This document shows positions 48,900-58,914 of a DNA stretch of 64,000 nt, piece by piece. The notes under the pieces are model-generated. The model saw only the letters and a program-made list of their open reading frames with translations, had not been told where the DNA came from and searched no databases. The DNA comes from Tolypocladium sp. Sup5 PDA-1 (Eukaryota > Ascomycota > Sordariomycetes > Hypocreales > Ophiocordycipitaceae), in assembly GCA_000750105.3 (NCBI GenBank), contig JPHH03000055.1, positions 1 through 64,000 of the forward strand, written 5' to 3'. A program made the position numbers and the translations under genes. Positions within the stretch are counted from its first letter, which is position 1, and each line of letters opens with the position of its first letter.

Positions 48900-51062
48900 C
48901 TTACGAAGTCTCGAGGGCTGGACCAGTAGGATTGGATCAGAACAGCGCTTTCAGGCTCGGATGCGAAGTCTGTCGAGTGCAAAGAGCGAGGCCAATGCTG
49001 CCAGCGACGCCTGTTTCGAGTCGGGGCAGTGAAGAGCGAGAGCGACTCCAAGAAGTTGGTCGAGCAAACGTCCAAGAGGCAGCAGAGCACGCGAGTCAGT
49101 CGCCTTCCAAATCGCAAAACTTCGGCTCTGTCTGTCAATGGATCAAACCAAGAGGAGTGAGATGGACAAGTGAGGGAGGAAACGAGCGGACGACGAGACG
49201 GCGTGACACGTCGACGGGGTGACAAACGACAGTTGCAGTTCGGCTCCGTGAAGAGGAAGCCGCAATGACGGTTGTACGTTGGCCACGGCTGCCGTTATTG
49301 TTAAATACAGGCACCAAGTATCCGTACGAAGTGCGGACTAGGTGCCTGGTGCGTTCCCACCTCGTACAGCACTCCAACACGCCATGGGGAGAGCAGATTG
49401 GGGCCGTTTGGCTCGCTCTTCCCACTTGGCGGCGCCCCAGACGGGCAAATCCGCTGCTGAATGACATGGGAATGACGGGATGAAGCCCAACACGGATGGC
49501 TGCTGGGTCCAGCTCGGAACATGGTAAGGCTAAGCACGGCTAGCGAACCCGCCTACTGGCGCCAACAAAGGAAGGTCGAACTGCGCTGCGGCAGAGCCTT
49601 CAGCAGCCCAGCCAAGGCAGCGGCGGCTTCCCGTGCGTTGCCAACTCTCTGCAGGGCGATGCCATCATTGGCCGCCTCAGTGACCTCACGCTTGTGGCCC
49701 CTGTCAAACCGGCCACCCCAACGCCTTTGACAGTGGGTGGCCTTTCCCCTGCGTCTGCCAAACAATCCGACTCTGCGTCGTAGGTAAGGTAGCTTGTCCG
49801 ACTGCTGGCGTTGGACTGAAACCACCCACGCTGGATGTCCAGGACACCTTACCTAGGTATGTATCTCCATCACTAACACGCCCGGTCCATCGTTGGCGAG
49901 GTGCATCACGCCCGTATTGCAAAAGGCCGCAGGCAGAACACGAGAGTCAACCCGCGATCCAGTTTGGACCCCTGCAGGATGACCGCATGGGCCCGTTCCC
50001 CCCGTTCCCCCATTAATTCCCAGCAGCCTGGAGCATCGTTCTGGTTCCCTCATTGGCTCTTTGCAGGCGCCCACGACTTGTTTCGCCTTGATCTGGATCC
50101 CCTGGATGCCACCACGTTGATCTGCAGCCGTGCCTCGTGTCACGCCAATCCGGAGCTGCCAGTCCGGGTGGGCCCCTACGTCGTAGTAATGAAGGGCAAA
50201 GCTACAGCGCCACAAGAGCCACTGTAACCTCACTCCTTCAACGACCTTCAGGGTCCAGGCCTTGGTTGAAGCTCACAAAGACACGACGACGCATTTTCTC
50301 AGCTGGCTACGCCGTCTGTAGCAGTCCTATGGGGTCTGCTGGGGAGAGCATTTATTCTTGCTCCTCTCCCCAGCAGCCTCTAGTACTTCATTGGGGACGA
50401 CCTATTCCTACAACTTTGCATTGAGCCGACTAATCGCTGCCGTGGTATAGTTGCATACGTGAACTTTTATATATTCCGTCGGTGCATTCAATGGTTCTTG
50501 CGACGTGCGGTCAGACTGATCCAAAACGGCCAGGAGTTGAATCTGAGCCAGCCATGAGCCAACAACACTGTTCTGGAGACCATGCCGCTGGACCTACGAA
50601 GGACGCCGCTGTCCCTTAATAGACTCTAATTCATTATAAATTTCGCTGATCGGGTTATTTAGAAACCATTTAAATTTGCCTGGGACACAGTGAATCTCTG
50701 TTCCATTGTTCCAGTTGTCGACTTCACGTGCAAACATGAAGGCACTGCTCGCTAAGCATTTCCTTGCTCTGCGATTTCTCCGTCCCAGACTAAAGTAACA
50801 CAAGAAGGAAATGCTAAAGTAAAGAACCAATGTTAATTCCTGTCCTGGATGCCCGATTCTGTCAACTTGCATGCCTGTTGAGAAATGTAATCACGTGTGC
50901 CGCGTCGCCGCGCGAACAGCCATTGTCGAAGCGCAGCACAATAGGCATATTGAAACACCGCCTTACATGACAAACTCGTCAAACTTTTGACAGTTCATCT
51001 GGCCCTTTACTTTTTACCTCGTCAAGTCTCCTCATCACTGCAAGATTATCCCAGCGATCACC
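48900..51062. other. 2.2 kb intergenic region with a strong hairpin
   Basis: Upstream of the GH72 gene (-) and of the RCC1-like remnant (+). It contains a dispersed-motif copy (TACGAAGTGCGGA, about 49324) and a 13-bp perfect inverted repeat at 50336-50376. A 92-residue minus frame at 50594-50872 has no recognisable domain. Confidence 0.5.
50336..50376. repeat. 13-bp perfect inverted repeat (hairpin)
   Basis: Arms CTGCTGGGGAGAG (50336-50348) and CTCTCCCCAGCAG (50364-50376) pair perfectly around a 15-base loop. No gene lies within 650 bp on either side. Confidence 0.85.
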
Positions 51063-51566
51063 ATGCCTCATGTCAAGAGGGAGAAGAGAGAGCGGAGTGC
51101 CTCGCAGCAGCCCAAGGTTCGTTCCCCCAAACTACACACATCCCTTTCCAAAAAGTTTTTCGCGTGCTAATATAGCCCAGGTCGAGAGAGAAAGCGTCAG
51201 ACACGGAGATTGGGGACATCCAACTTGCGAGACAAGCCTCTGCCCGTCGCCGTGCTTTGAAACGTGGCACCAGCATCTTCGAGGAAGAGCAAGAGGTTGA
51301 GAAGTTGAGAGACAGGCCGAAGCCCGCCGCCGCCGCCGTGGTTCGAAGCGTCGCAATAGCATCGCCAAAGATGAGCCACAAGAGACCAACCGCCGCAAGC
51401 GCACCAGAACCGCCAAAGTCGCCAACTCTGCCCCCTTGGAACGCCTTTCAAGTCGTCGTATTCGGCCTCGGCGAACGCGGCGAACTCGGACTCGGACCGG
51501 CAATGTACAACGCCACATTCGTGCTGACCGCCGACGGGCATGTCTACGGCTGGGGCAACCTTTTTT
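51063..51566 (+). pseudogene. RCC1-like (Pim1/Srm1) pseudogene remnant
   Basis: A start-like ATG (51063) leads through a canonical intron (51117-51180) into a region read in two frames. One frame has a TGA at 51298-51300 and then a basic nuclear-signal-like segment (GSKRRNSIAKDEPQETNRRK...). RCC1-like sequence then appears in a different frame: FQVVVFGLGERGELGLGPA directly followed by NATFVLTADGHVYGWGN. In intact RCC1 proteins these two blocks are separated by roughly 150 residues of propeller, so most blades are missing. Stop, frame change and internal deletion together indicate a decayed copy of a Ran exchange factor. An alternative is a short novel protein from the ATG at 51070, whose frame stays open. 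Confidence 0.55.
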
Positions 51567-51842
51567 GTAAGTCCTCTGCAGCTCACCCCACAGCAAGTCG
51601 GCAACATGGTATTGACTGTGTTTCAGGTCATTGCCGGGCCGCCGTCTCCTGGAGATGTCGTCAATCTGGATGGTTGATTTGCATCGAAGGCTGTTGGCGG
51701 CAATGTACATTATTATGAGTCTATGACAACAGAACTTGGAGCCGTTAGCCAGCCATGTCCGATATACAGAGCCCTTCACACCTCCCAAGCCTCCTTCTTT
51801 CTATTAGGTATGCACAAGGTACGCATCACGACGCCAGCGCCG

Positions 51843-52987
51843 CTACGTAGCCTTGTCCGCGACCTCCTTGCCGACGCCCTTCCTCCCAATAAACGTCCTC
51901 ATCCCCCTATCGATCCCTGACACCCTGCGCGCAACCATCTGCACCCCCACCGGCAGCACGTTATACCAGTCCACCCACCGCGCGTACAGCGGCATGCCCG
52001 TCGTCAGGCCCGTCCCGCCGTCAATCGCCGCAATGACCTCCTTGGCGACGTCCACGGGCTCGACGACCGGCGCGAAGAAGCCGCTGGGCGTCTGCACGCC
52101 GTAAAAGAGCGGCGTGCTCAGCTGGCCGGGGGTGACGAGCACGGTGCGGACCTGCGGGTGCGACTCGCGCAGCTCCGCCGACAGCGAGCGGTGCAGCGCC
52201 GTGAGGCCGGCCTTGGCGGCCGCGTAGTCGGTCAGCTGCGCGGCGCCGAGGTGCCCGATGACGGACGAGATGTTGACGATGGTGCCGCCGCGGCCGGAGC
52301 GCAGGATGGCGGGCAGGAAGGCCTTGAGGCAGTAGAAGGGGCCGAGGAGGTTGGTGGCGAGGCTGGTGTCGATGTCGTCGAGGGTGAGGTTGAGGAAGGA
52401 CTTGCCCACGACGACGGCGGCGTTGTTGATGAGGACGGTGGGCGTGCCGAGCTGTTCACGTTCGTTAGCAAGCGGAAGCGTATGAGAGAGTCCCGGGGGC
52501 AGTCGCTCACATCCTTCTCAATCTCCGCCGCGACCTTTGCGACCTGCACCTTGTCGCTCACATCACACCGGTAATACGTCACGCCCCTCGCCTCCCCGTC
52601 CTCCATGTCCTTGATGTCCAGCACTGCGACCGTCGCGCCGCGCATGCCGTACACCTCGGCGACCAGCATGCCCAGCCCGCTGGCGCCGCCCGTGATGACA
52701 ATCACCTCCTCGCCGAGGTCCACGTCCCGCGGCAGGCCGTGCGCGACGCGCTGGCTGACCACGTTGGCCATCCAGCAGAGCGTCACCAGCGTGGCCCACG
52801 CGATGGACACCACCATCGGCGGCGCCTCCCACTTGACCGTCTGCGCGCGGAAGCACAGTGGGATGATCCAGCACACGAAGGGGTGCAGCAGGGTCACGTT
52901 GAGGACCTTGAGGAGCAGGTCGATGGAGAGGGGCGCGAACCAGGAGTCGCGCTGGGGCGGGCGTGGGTAGTTTGTGGCGGCTGGCAT
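51843..52987 (-). CDS. membrane-anchored short-chain dehydrogenase/reductase
   Basis: Predicted 361 residues: exon 52987-52511, intron 52510-52452 (59 nt, GTGAGC...CTAAC...CAG), exon 52451-51843. The N-terminus has two hydrophobic segments (VTLLHPFVCWIIPLCF; MVVSIAWATLVTLCWMANVV) likely to anchor it in the ER or lipid droplets. The Rossmann fold follows: VIVITGGASGLGMLVAEVY, NNAAVVVGKS, catalytic Ser in NISSVIGHLG and the YAAAK active-site pair. The overall plan resembles HSD17B11/RDH10-type SDRs that act on retinoids, sterols or fatty acids. The true substrate cannot be told from sequence. Confidence 0.88.
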
Positions 52988-53666
52988 GATGGCTCAGTGA
53001 CGATGATGAGGCCTTCACAGCTTGGTAGATGAGTGAGCGAGCGGCGCAGCAAGACGAGGCCTTTAGATTCGAATGCGACAGCAGATCCGCGCAGGCTGCA
53101 AAGAGAGAACAGACTGGACCGGCCGTGGCGCAGCGAGAGAGAGAGAGATGCAAGGTTGAAAGATTGTCTGTCCTCTTCAACTGAAGCTCGTGAAAGAAAG
53201 GTGGCGGTTTGAAACCAACTGCCACATGTGAAGCGCAAGCGCAGGTACCCCTGGTTTCTGACCCTGGTCAAGCGCCGCCGCAGTGGAACCCACCACGCGG
53301 TCTGAGCCGCGTCTGTCTGCAAGCCTGTTTCCATTTTGAGCAGCCTCACATGCCAGGTATAGAAGCTGTCAGAGTCTCAGTAAAGACCAAAGGAAACGCA
53401 TGAGCCGGTCGTAGAACCTCTGTTTGTCTTTTCATCCGGTCTGAATGTCCACAGTTCATGTGCTTAATCAATGTCCATCGCTCATGAAGGTCTACATGTA
53501 GAGTCAGCCAACGTTGCAGCCAGTATCGCGTGCTGTTGGCAGTCTAGTATCTGCCTGAAGAGAAGCAGCATAGTCACAATTCCAGAGAAGAAAGAGGAAA
53601 CACGGGTAGTTCCATCCCAAATCTAAAGTCTTTGGAGATTCCATATCGTACAACACATCCACCCCA
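52988..53666. other. intergenic region, no gene recognised
   Basis: SDR upstream region and 3' flank of the RRG9-like gene. A GA-rich run (GAGAGAGAGAG near 53130, pyrimidine-rich on the SDR coding strand) is likely part of the SDR promoter or leader. Nothing else is supported. Confidence 0.45.
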
Positions 53667-54638
53667 TCACTTGCCCGTCCGCCGCCCGCCCTGCGCGCTC
53701 CTCGCCCTCCCCTCGCTATACCTCCTCGTCTCCTCCTCCTCCCACTCCCGCTCCCGCTGTGACGCCTTCCTGCTCCACTCGTGATACCCCGGATCCCGCA
53801 CGATGCCCTCCCGGCGCCACCGCTTCGGCGGCTTGACCCCGAGCGCCGCTTTCTGCTCCCACACCTGCTTGCCGCGCCGGAACCAGCGCTCCTGCCGCTC
53901 CTGCTCCTCGTCCACGGACGGCTGCCACTTGCTCTTGAGGATGCGCCGGATCGCCTCCGACGACACCTCGAACTTGTCCGCCAGCGCCTGCGTCGTGTAC
54001 ACGTCCGGGAACTGCGCGTTGAGCGCGCGGATGCCCGCGAGCGCGTCGGGCGAGAGGCGCTTGCGTGGCTTCCAGCCGTCGGGGAATTTCTTCTTCAGCG
54101 CGGCCTTTTGCGTCTGCCAGCTCTCGCCTTGGTGCTTGGGCTCGGGCGGGGGTTCTTCGTTGGGTGTCTTGATGAGGTCGGATACGCTCAGCTTGGGTTT
54201 CCGTGCTCGCTGCGGCGTTGGTAGGCTGCTTGATGCAGCTTCCAATGTTGTGTCGGATGCATTGTTATCGGGTTCGTGATCTTGTGGTTTGGCTCTCCGG
54301 GTCGTCTGTCGCGATTCCCCTGAGGCTTCTTCCCGAGCCACGTCCAGCGGCGAGGCCCTCAACCCATCGCCTTCCTCCGCAGCACCAGGAGCTTCTCGCA
54401 CCGTCTCGCTCGCCACAGCAGCCGCCAAACTTGCCGCATCCTGATGTTGCCTCGTTGACACGCTGAAGCCGCGCTCCTGTCGCGGCGCAGCAAAGAGGCT
54501 GCCGTGCACCGCCGCACGCGGAATCGTCGGCGCCAGGCGGACGGCACGTGGCAAGGGCGTCGTCGCCTCCAGCCTGTGCACCTGGGCCAGGCCCTGGACA
54601 AAGATCCGCCATGGCGTGGCGCGGCAGGAACAGCTCAT
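53667..54638 (-). CDS. RRG9: RRG9-like mitochondrial protein (neugrin family)
   Basis: A 323-residue single-exon protein. The start at 54638 (MSCSCRATPWRIFVQGLAQV) gives an Arg-rich, acid-free presequence that suits mitochondrial import; the frame is open further upstream but without conservation I can recognise. The conserved part begins near residue 165: WKPRKRLSPDALAGIRALNA, QFPDVYTTQALADKFEVSSE and AIRRILKSKWQP, a helix-turn-helix-like unit shared by yeast Rrg9 and animal neugrin. The C-terminus is Arg/Glu-rich. Rrg9 is needed for respiratory growth and mitochondrial genome maintenance in yeast; neugrin binds the mitochondrial rRNA. The same role here is inferred. Confidence 0.82.
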   Translation of the reverse strand: MSCSCRATPWRIFVQGLAQVHRLEATTPLPRAVRLAPTIPRAAVHGSLFAAPRQERGFSVSTRQHQDAASLAAAVASETVREAPGAAEEGDGLRASPLDVAREEASGESRQTTRRAKPQDHEPDNNASDTTLEAASSSLPTPQRARKPKLSVSDLIKTPNEEPPPEPKHQGESWQTQKAALKKKFPDGWKPRKRLSPDALAGIRALNAQFPDVYTTQALADKFEVSSEAIRRILKSKWQPSVDEEQERQERWFRRGKQVWEQKAALGVKPPKRWRREGIVRDPGYHEWSRKASQREREWEEEETRRYSEGRARSAQGGRRTGK

Positions 54639-55293
54639 CGCTGACGAGTAGCGCGCTGCTCGTTGTCGAGAAGCTGGCGTTTCGGGTTTGTGCAAGAAAA
54701 GTCGAGCCCGAGTCGCGACGTCGACGCAAATGAAATTCGGATGTCGCCCAGCAGGGGTCCTCGGGTGGGTCCGCGACCACGGGCCAACGGCTGCTGTGTC
54801 CACCCGCGGAGCACCAACATGCGCCTCTGCGCCGGACCACGCGGCGACTGCGGACGTGCTGTAATCTAACCGAGCCTCGTACGCGTGATGATCGACCGGG
54901 GACACTGGGGCGCAAGCGTCCGAGGCATGTACGAGTTCTGGTCCACAAGACAAGGAAAGGTACTTTTCAGACTTCACAATAGCGGCCGAATGGCGCCGCT
55001 GAGTCTATTATACAGCTCGAGACTCGTCTATACTGCCGAGGCAGTCCTGCCTCTGAGCGCCTGCAACTGCCGGCTTCCCACAATGCGTTGCCAAACTCCA
55101 GCACAAGCCAATGCAACAAGTAATCATGCAGTTCCCGTCCGCTGCTACCTCCGGGCAAGGCAACGTAATTGCAGGGTCGAGACTACTCCCCTGCTCCGCT
55201 TGTAATGATTCTCCTGTAAACGCCGTCCTGCCATTATATGCGCCGGTGCTTTTACTCGTGCCTCCCCATGGGCCACGAGACAACGAAAATGAC
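54639..55293. other. intergenic region, no gene recognised
   Basis: RRG9-like promoter and calcipressin 3' flank. No feature beyond short frames. Confidence 0.45.
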
Positions 55294-56055
55294 CTATGCC
55301 TCACGCATCAATTCGACAGGCGGTCGCGCCGTGTGAGCCATGATGGGGCGCGAGCTCTCGACAGGGCTGATCTCGGCAGGCTCATCGGTGTGGTCCTCGA
55401 CCACGACCGCGGGGAGGTCTGGGCTAGAGCCGTTCTCGTCGGGACGATAGATGAGGGTGGAGCTGCGACTCCAGGTGCGGCCGCCGGGCAAGACGCTGTC
55501 GCAGGGGCTCAGCGGGGATTCGAGGGCGGCGTCTCGTCGGTGATGCAGCCTGGCCAGGGCGTCGGCGAGGTCCTCGGCGTGGACCATCTTGTTAGGTGCG
55601 TCCTCGAGGCGCATCTCCCAGCCGTGGGGAGGGCTCGGCGGGGGGGAGATGAAGAAGAGCTTGCCGGCGTCGGGCAGAGCGAGATGCTCGTCCTTGACCT
55701 CCACGTTCGTATGCTGGCCAAAGTAGATCTTGAGGCGCTCGCCCAGGACGCCCTCGCCGTCCCAGACTTGCCGCACGGCGATGGCGGCGTCGATGTCGAA
55801 GAAGGAGATGACGATGCGGCGGAAGGACTTGAGCGGCGCAAAGGCGTGGATGGGCGCCGTCTTGAGGATGAGATCGCGGATCGTCTGCAGGTTGTCTGGG
55901 CGGAAGATGTCGGTGTTGTTGAGGTTTGTGAAGAGCAGCGTGTTGGAGGGTGGCGTGGGCTGCGTCAGAGGCGGCAGGTTGGAGAGGTCGAGGGTGAGGT
56001 TGGCCTTGCGAGAGGCGGCGGAGGAGGATCGCGAGGGACGCGGCGTGAGCTCCAT
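55294..56055 (-). CDS. RCN1: calcipressin (RCAN), calcineurin regulator
   Basis: A 253-residue single-exon protein. An RRM-like fold spans about 36-118 (NTLLFTNLNNTDIFRP; RRIVISFFDIDAAIAVRQVW; LKIYFGQ). The calcipressin signature FISPPPSPP lies at 135-143; its serines are the known phosphorylation sites in the family. A PAVVVE segment (215-220) resembles the PxIxIT calcineurin docking motif, and there is a TARPPVELM tail. It binds calcineurin and either inhibits or assists it in calcium stress signalling. The start at 56055 (MELTPRPSRSSSAASRK) is chosen for family length; the frame is open for 190 more codons upstream without similarity. A long CT tract on the coding strand precedes it. Confidence 0.9.
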   Translation of the reverse strand: MELTPRPSRSSSAASRKANLTLDLSNLPPLTQPTPPSNTLLFTNLNNTDIFRPDNLQTIRDLILKTAPIHAFAPLKSFRRIVISFFDIDAAIAVRQVWDGEGVLGERLKIYFGQHTNVEVKDEHLALPDAGKLFFISPPPSPPHGWEMRLEDAPNKMVHAEDLADALARLHHRRDAALESPLSPCDSVLPGGRTWSRSSTLIYRPDENGSSPDLPAVVVEDHTDEPAEISPVESSRPIMAHTARPPVELMREA

Positions 56056-56279
56056 CGCGTGTGAGGGATGTGTCGGGGGGGGGGCGACGGAGAGCGGGCG
56101 ACAAGAGTCGATGAAACGTGTAGATAACACGCGTTGTCGTCTGCTCTGCTGGTTGCGGAGGGATGAGTGGCAAGTGCTTGTCTCGCGGCGGGCTCGGAGT
56201 GTATCAAGATGCTCGGCGAGGTTGTTGCTGGTGCGGCGAGAGACGGTGCTGAAGAATACCGACGACGTTATTGGGGGAG

Positions 56280-56330
56280 AGAGGAGGAGGTGAAGAGAGG
56301 AGAGGAGAGGAGAGCAGCGGTTAAAGTCGT
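56280..56330 (-). promoter_or_regulatory. pyrimidine tract upstream of calcipressin
   Basis: A run of GAGGA/GAGAG units on the plus strand (CTCCTCTCC-type on the coding strand), about 230-270 bp before the start. CT-rich tracts commonly mark fungal core promoters. Confidence 0.35.
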
Positions 56331-56535
56331 GGTGGCCTGGATGAGATGTGGGGGGCGACAGACAAGCCAGAAGAGCAGCCAGCGGAGGAGTTAAAGTACG
56401 GCCGGCTGGGCCGCCGGACCACTGCAGCATGGATTGGATCGGATCTCCCAGCCCCCCAAAGTGGCAGTCGACAAAGGGTGGAACGCCTCCAGGGCTTGGC
56501 GGGCGCTGCTGGAAGTCGCTCGACGCTGGAGACCT

Positions 56536-56566
56536 CCTCTGAGCCTCTGAGCCTCTGAGCCTCTGA
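56536..56566. repeat. 8-bp tandem repeat (CCTCTGAG), 4 copies
   Basis: Four perfect or near-perfect head-to-tail copies of CCTCTGAG, the last ending in C. Confidence 0.8.
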
Positions 56567-58914
56567 CCCCGTGGACGCGGCCAATGGCAGCGTGCACGGG
56601 CCACAACCAGGCTGTGCAACCGCATGTGCAGCCGCCTCGTGTCTCGCTTCGAGATTAGCGTCGTCGCCGCTCTTTGCCACCGTCATGGATCTCGAATTCT
56701 CAGCAGACTTCTTTTGCTCCGCCTGCCGCGTCTTGCGCGTGTACGGAGTACCGAAGTACATACGACTTGGACTTATGCTTAATCCTCGCGTTGCTCCGTT
56801 TAGAATGGCAGATGGGTCGTACTGTACGAGTACAGGATCCGTTTCAGAAATGGTGGCGGGCACTGCCGGCATGGAATCCACCTCATCTTGCTGCTGGTGG
56901 ATGAATGATGGAGTGTTCACAGCTCTGCATGGCACGTGGACAGCCACAGCAGCTGCCGGGACGGCATTCACGGCATCGTCGGGGGATAAAAGATGAACTG
57001 TCGTGGACAACCTCGTCATAGCTGAACTCCAACTCAAGCCACGAGCATTCTCAACAAGTTGCAGTGTTGGGGAACATGGCTAACCCTGGATTGAATGAAG
57101 CACATGTCGGACAATGAAGCACCTTGCCACGAGGCATCGTCAAAGAAACAGCCAAGGACCAATACGCCGACACACCGTTCTCCATGGCGACCAAGGACCT
57201 ACAATCGGCGCCGGATTGATCTACAGTTTCGAGGGCATGATCCCACGTTTCACGAGTTTCCCCGGCCAAGGCGGACTCTAGACGGCGACACACGGAGTCG
57301 ATCGAGTACGGCGGGGCGGACGGACAACCTAGAAGCCCTTCTTCGAACCGCAGCGCAGAGCCATGTTTGGCTTCCACCAAACAGGCACCTCGGCTTGCCT
57401 TATTCAAGTTTCGAATATTAGAAGAAAAAAACACTCTACAGATGAACCATCAAGCATAGTTGCATAGGTACCTAGATGAGACGGCCAGCCGTTTCGTACG
57501 GGACTGCCAGAAACCAAACGGTTGGAGGCCCGCGGATCCTCGATGCAACTCGCGCAAAAGCGGCGTTGCCCGCCAGAAACAAACCGAAGACACCCCTGCA
57601 CACCCTCGCGGATTGTTCAACTAGGTTTCAGTGACTTTAGAAATCCTTTCAGCGCTCGTGTGTCTCCCCAGAGCCCTCTGCGAACCTAGCTCGCGAGGCT
57701 GTGCCCGTCTGGGCAAACAACACCCGTTCAACATATTTTTTTTCCCTCTCTCCCCCTTCCCCGTATCATCGTGTCCGTCCATGCGCCGAGGCACGACGAC
57801 ACAGCCCGGCAGAAAAAGTTTCAACGGAATACCTAGTACAGGGCTTCTCAGCTCTTCGGGTACCGCTTCCCACGGTCTTGGCACTCCTGCTCCGCCTCCG
57901 CCAGCGCTCCACCCGCGGCAGCGACCTGCCGTTACGGACCGGCGCTACCCCGTACTTGGCAGCGTGCCCCCGCGACTACACCAACCACCACGCGCGACGT
58001 ATCACCACCTCAAGTTGCTACCTAAGCGATGGACGCTGAAGCGGGCGCGAGTTATTACCGGCCGCGCGAGAGGGGCCGTCGATCCTCGTCGCGGGACACG
58101 GACGTGAGGGGAGGCTGGGAGCGGTGACCATGGTGTCGTCAGATGAGCGTGTCTTGCGAAGAGCCCACGCGGCTGTGCTGCTGCTCAATGGGCTGGGCAT
58201 TCACCCTCTGCTGCGCCCGCGTCTCATTTCACGAAGCACTCGTCCGTGCCGTGCCGAGCGCCCCCGCAACTGCGATATTGCCCGTCCGGGCACATCTTGC
58301 TCTTCTTGCCCTTCCGCAGGATTCATCCGCCACAACGTCATTGGTTCCGAGCCCCGGTTCGTCTCGCAGCTTCGCCTTGGCACGGGTACGCTGCGTCTCG
58401 ACAGCGGCACCAGCGAGCAGAGTGTCGTGCAAAGCGAGACTGACATCGCGTGATGTGAGTTTACGTGTACTTGGGCCACTTTATGCTGCGGTTGAAGAAG
58501 TTGCGGGCGCGTATCGGGTCTAACTGCCTTGTGGATGCCTTTGACTGCGCCTTCGCCCGCCATGGTCTTGTACGGACCTTGGGCGACATGAGCAACCCGA
58601 TGGATGGACACATGGACCGACCCAGAATGTAGTTGAGGGTACGGACTACGAGTAGTTTCGACAAAGTATTCCTGCAGTGCCAAGGTGTGAACGACGATGA
58701 ACGCCAAGGGGTCATCAGTAGGCAGTCAAGTACATCATTCACCCTCAGAGTGGAGGTTGTTCAGCTCCATTAATCTTGTCGTCTTGTAACACACAGCCTT
58801 CCTTTGAAGTCCCAAGATACCGCTCATGCATCTTACATATACAGTACATGTCTTTCTCTCAAGTAGTGTACAGAGCCACGGGTCGCGGCCACACACATCC
58901 CAGCTGCGCCCTCC

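Larger units (their letters stand above)
56056..58914. other. 2.9 kb intergenic region, no gene recognised
   Basis: Calcipressin upstream region and MSF1 3' flank. It contains the pyrimidine tract, the CCTCTGAG repeat and a motif copy GTACGGAGTACCGAAGTACA near 56740. Frames on both strands (for example 57631-58107) lack recognisable domains. A gene with many introns could be missed. Confidence 0.45.

Noticed and set aside
50594..50872. 92-codon minus-strand frame
   Set aside because: Reads like ordinary protein in places, but no family is recognised and no promoter or splice support is seen.
47461..56055. Secondary-metabolite gene cluster (SDR and neighbours)
   Set aside because: No polyketide synthase, peptide synthetase, terpene cyclase, P450 or cluster regulator is present; the neighbours are housekeeping genes.
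55111..56064. 317-codon plus-strand open frame
   Set aside because: Antisense to calcipressin; the Arg/Glu/Gly composition is a by-product.
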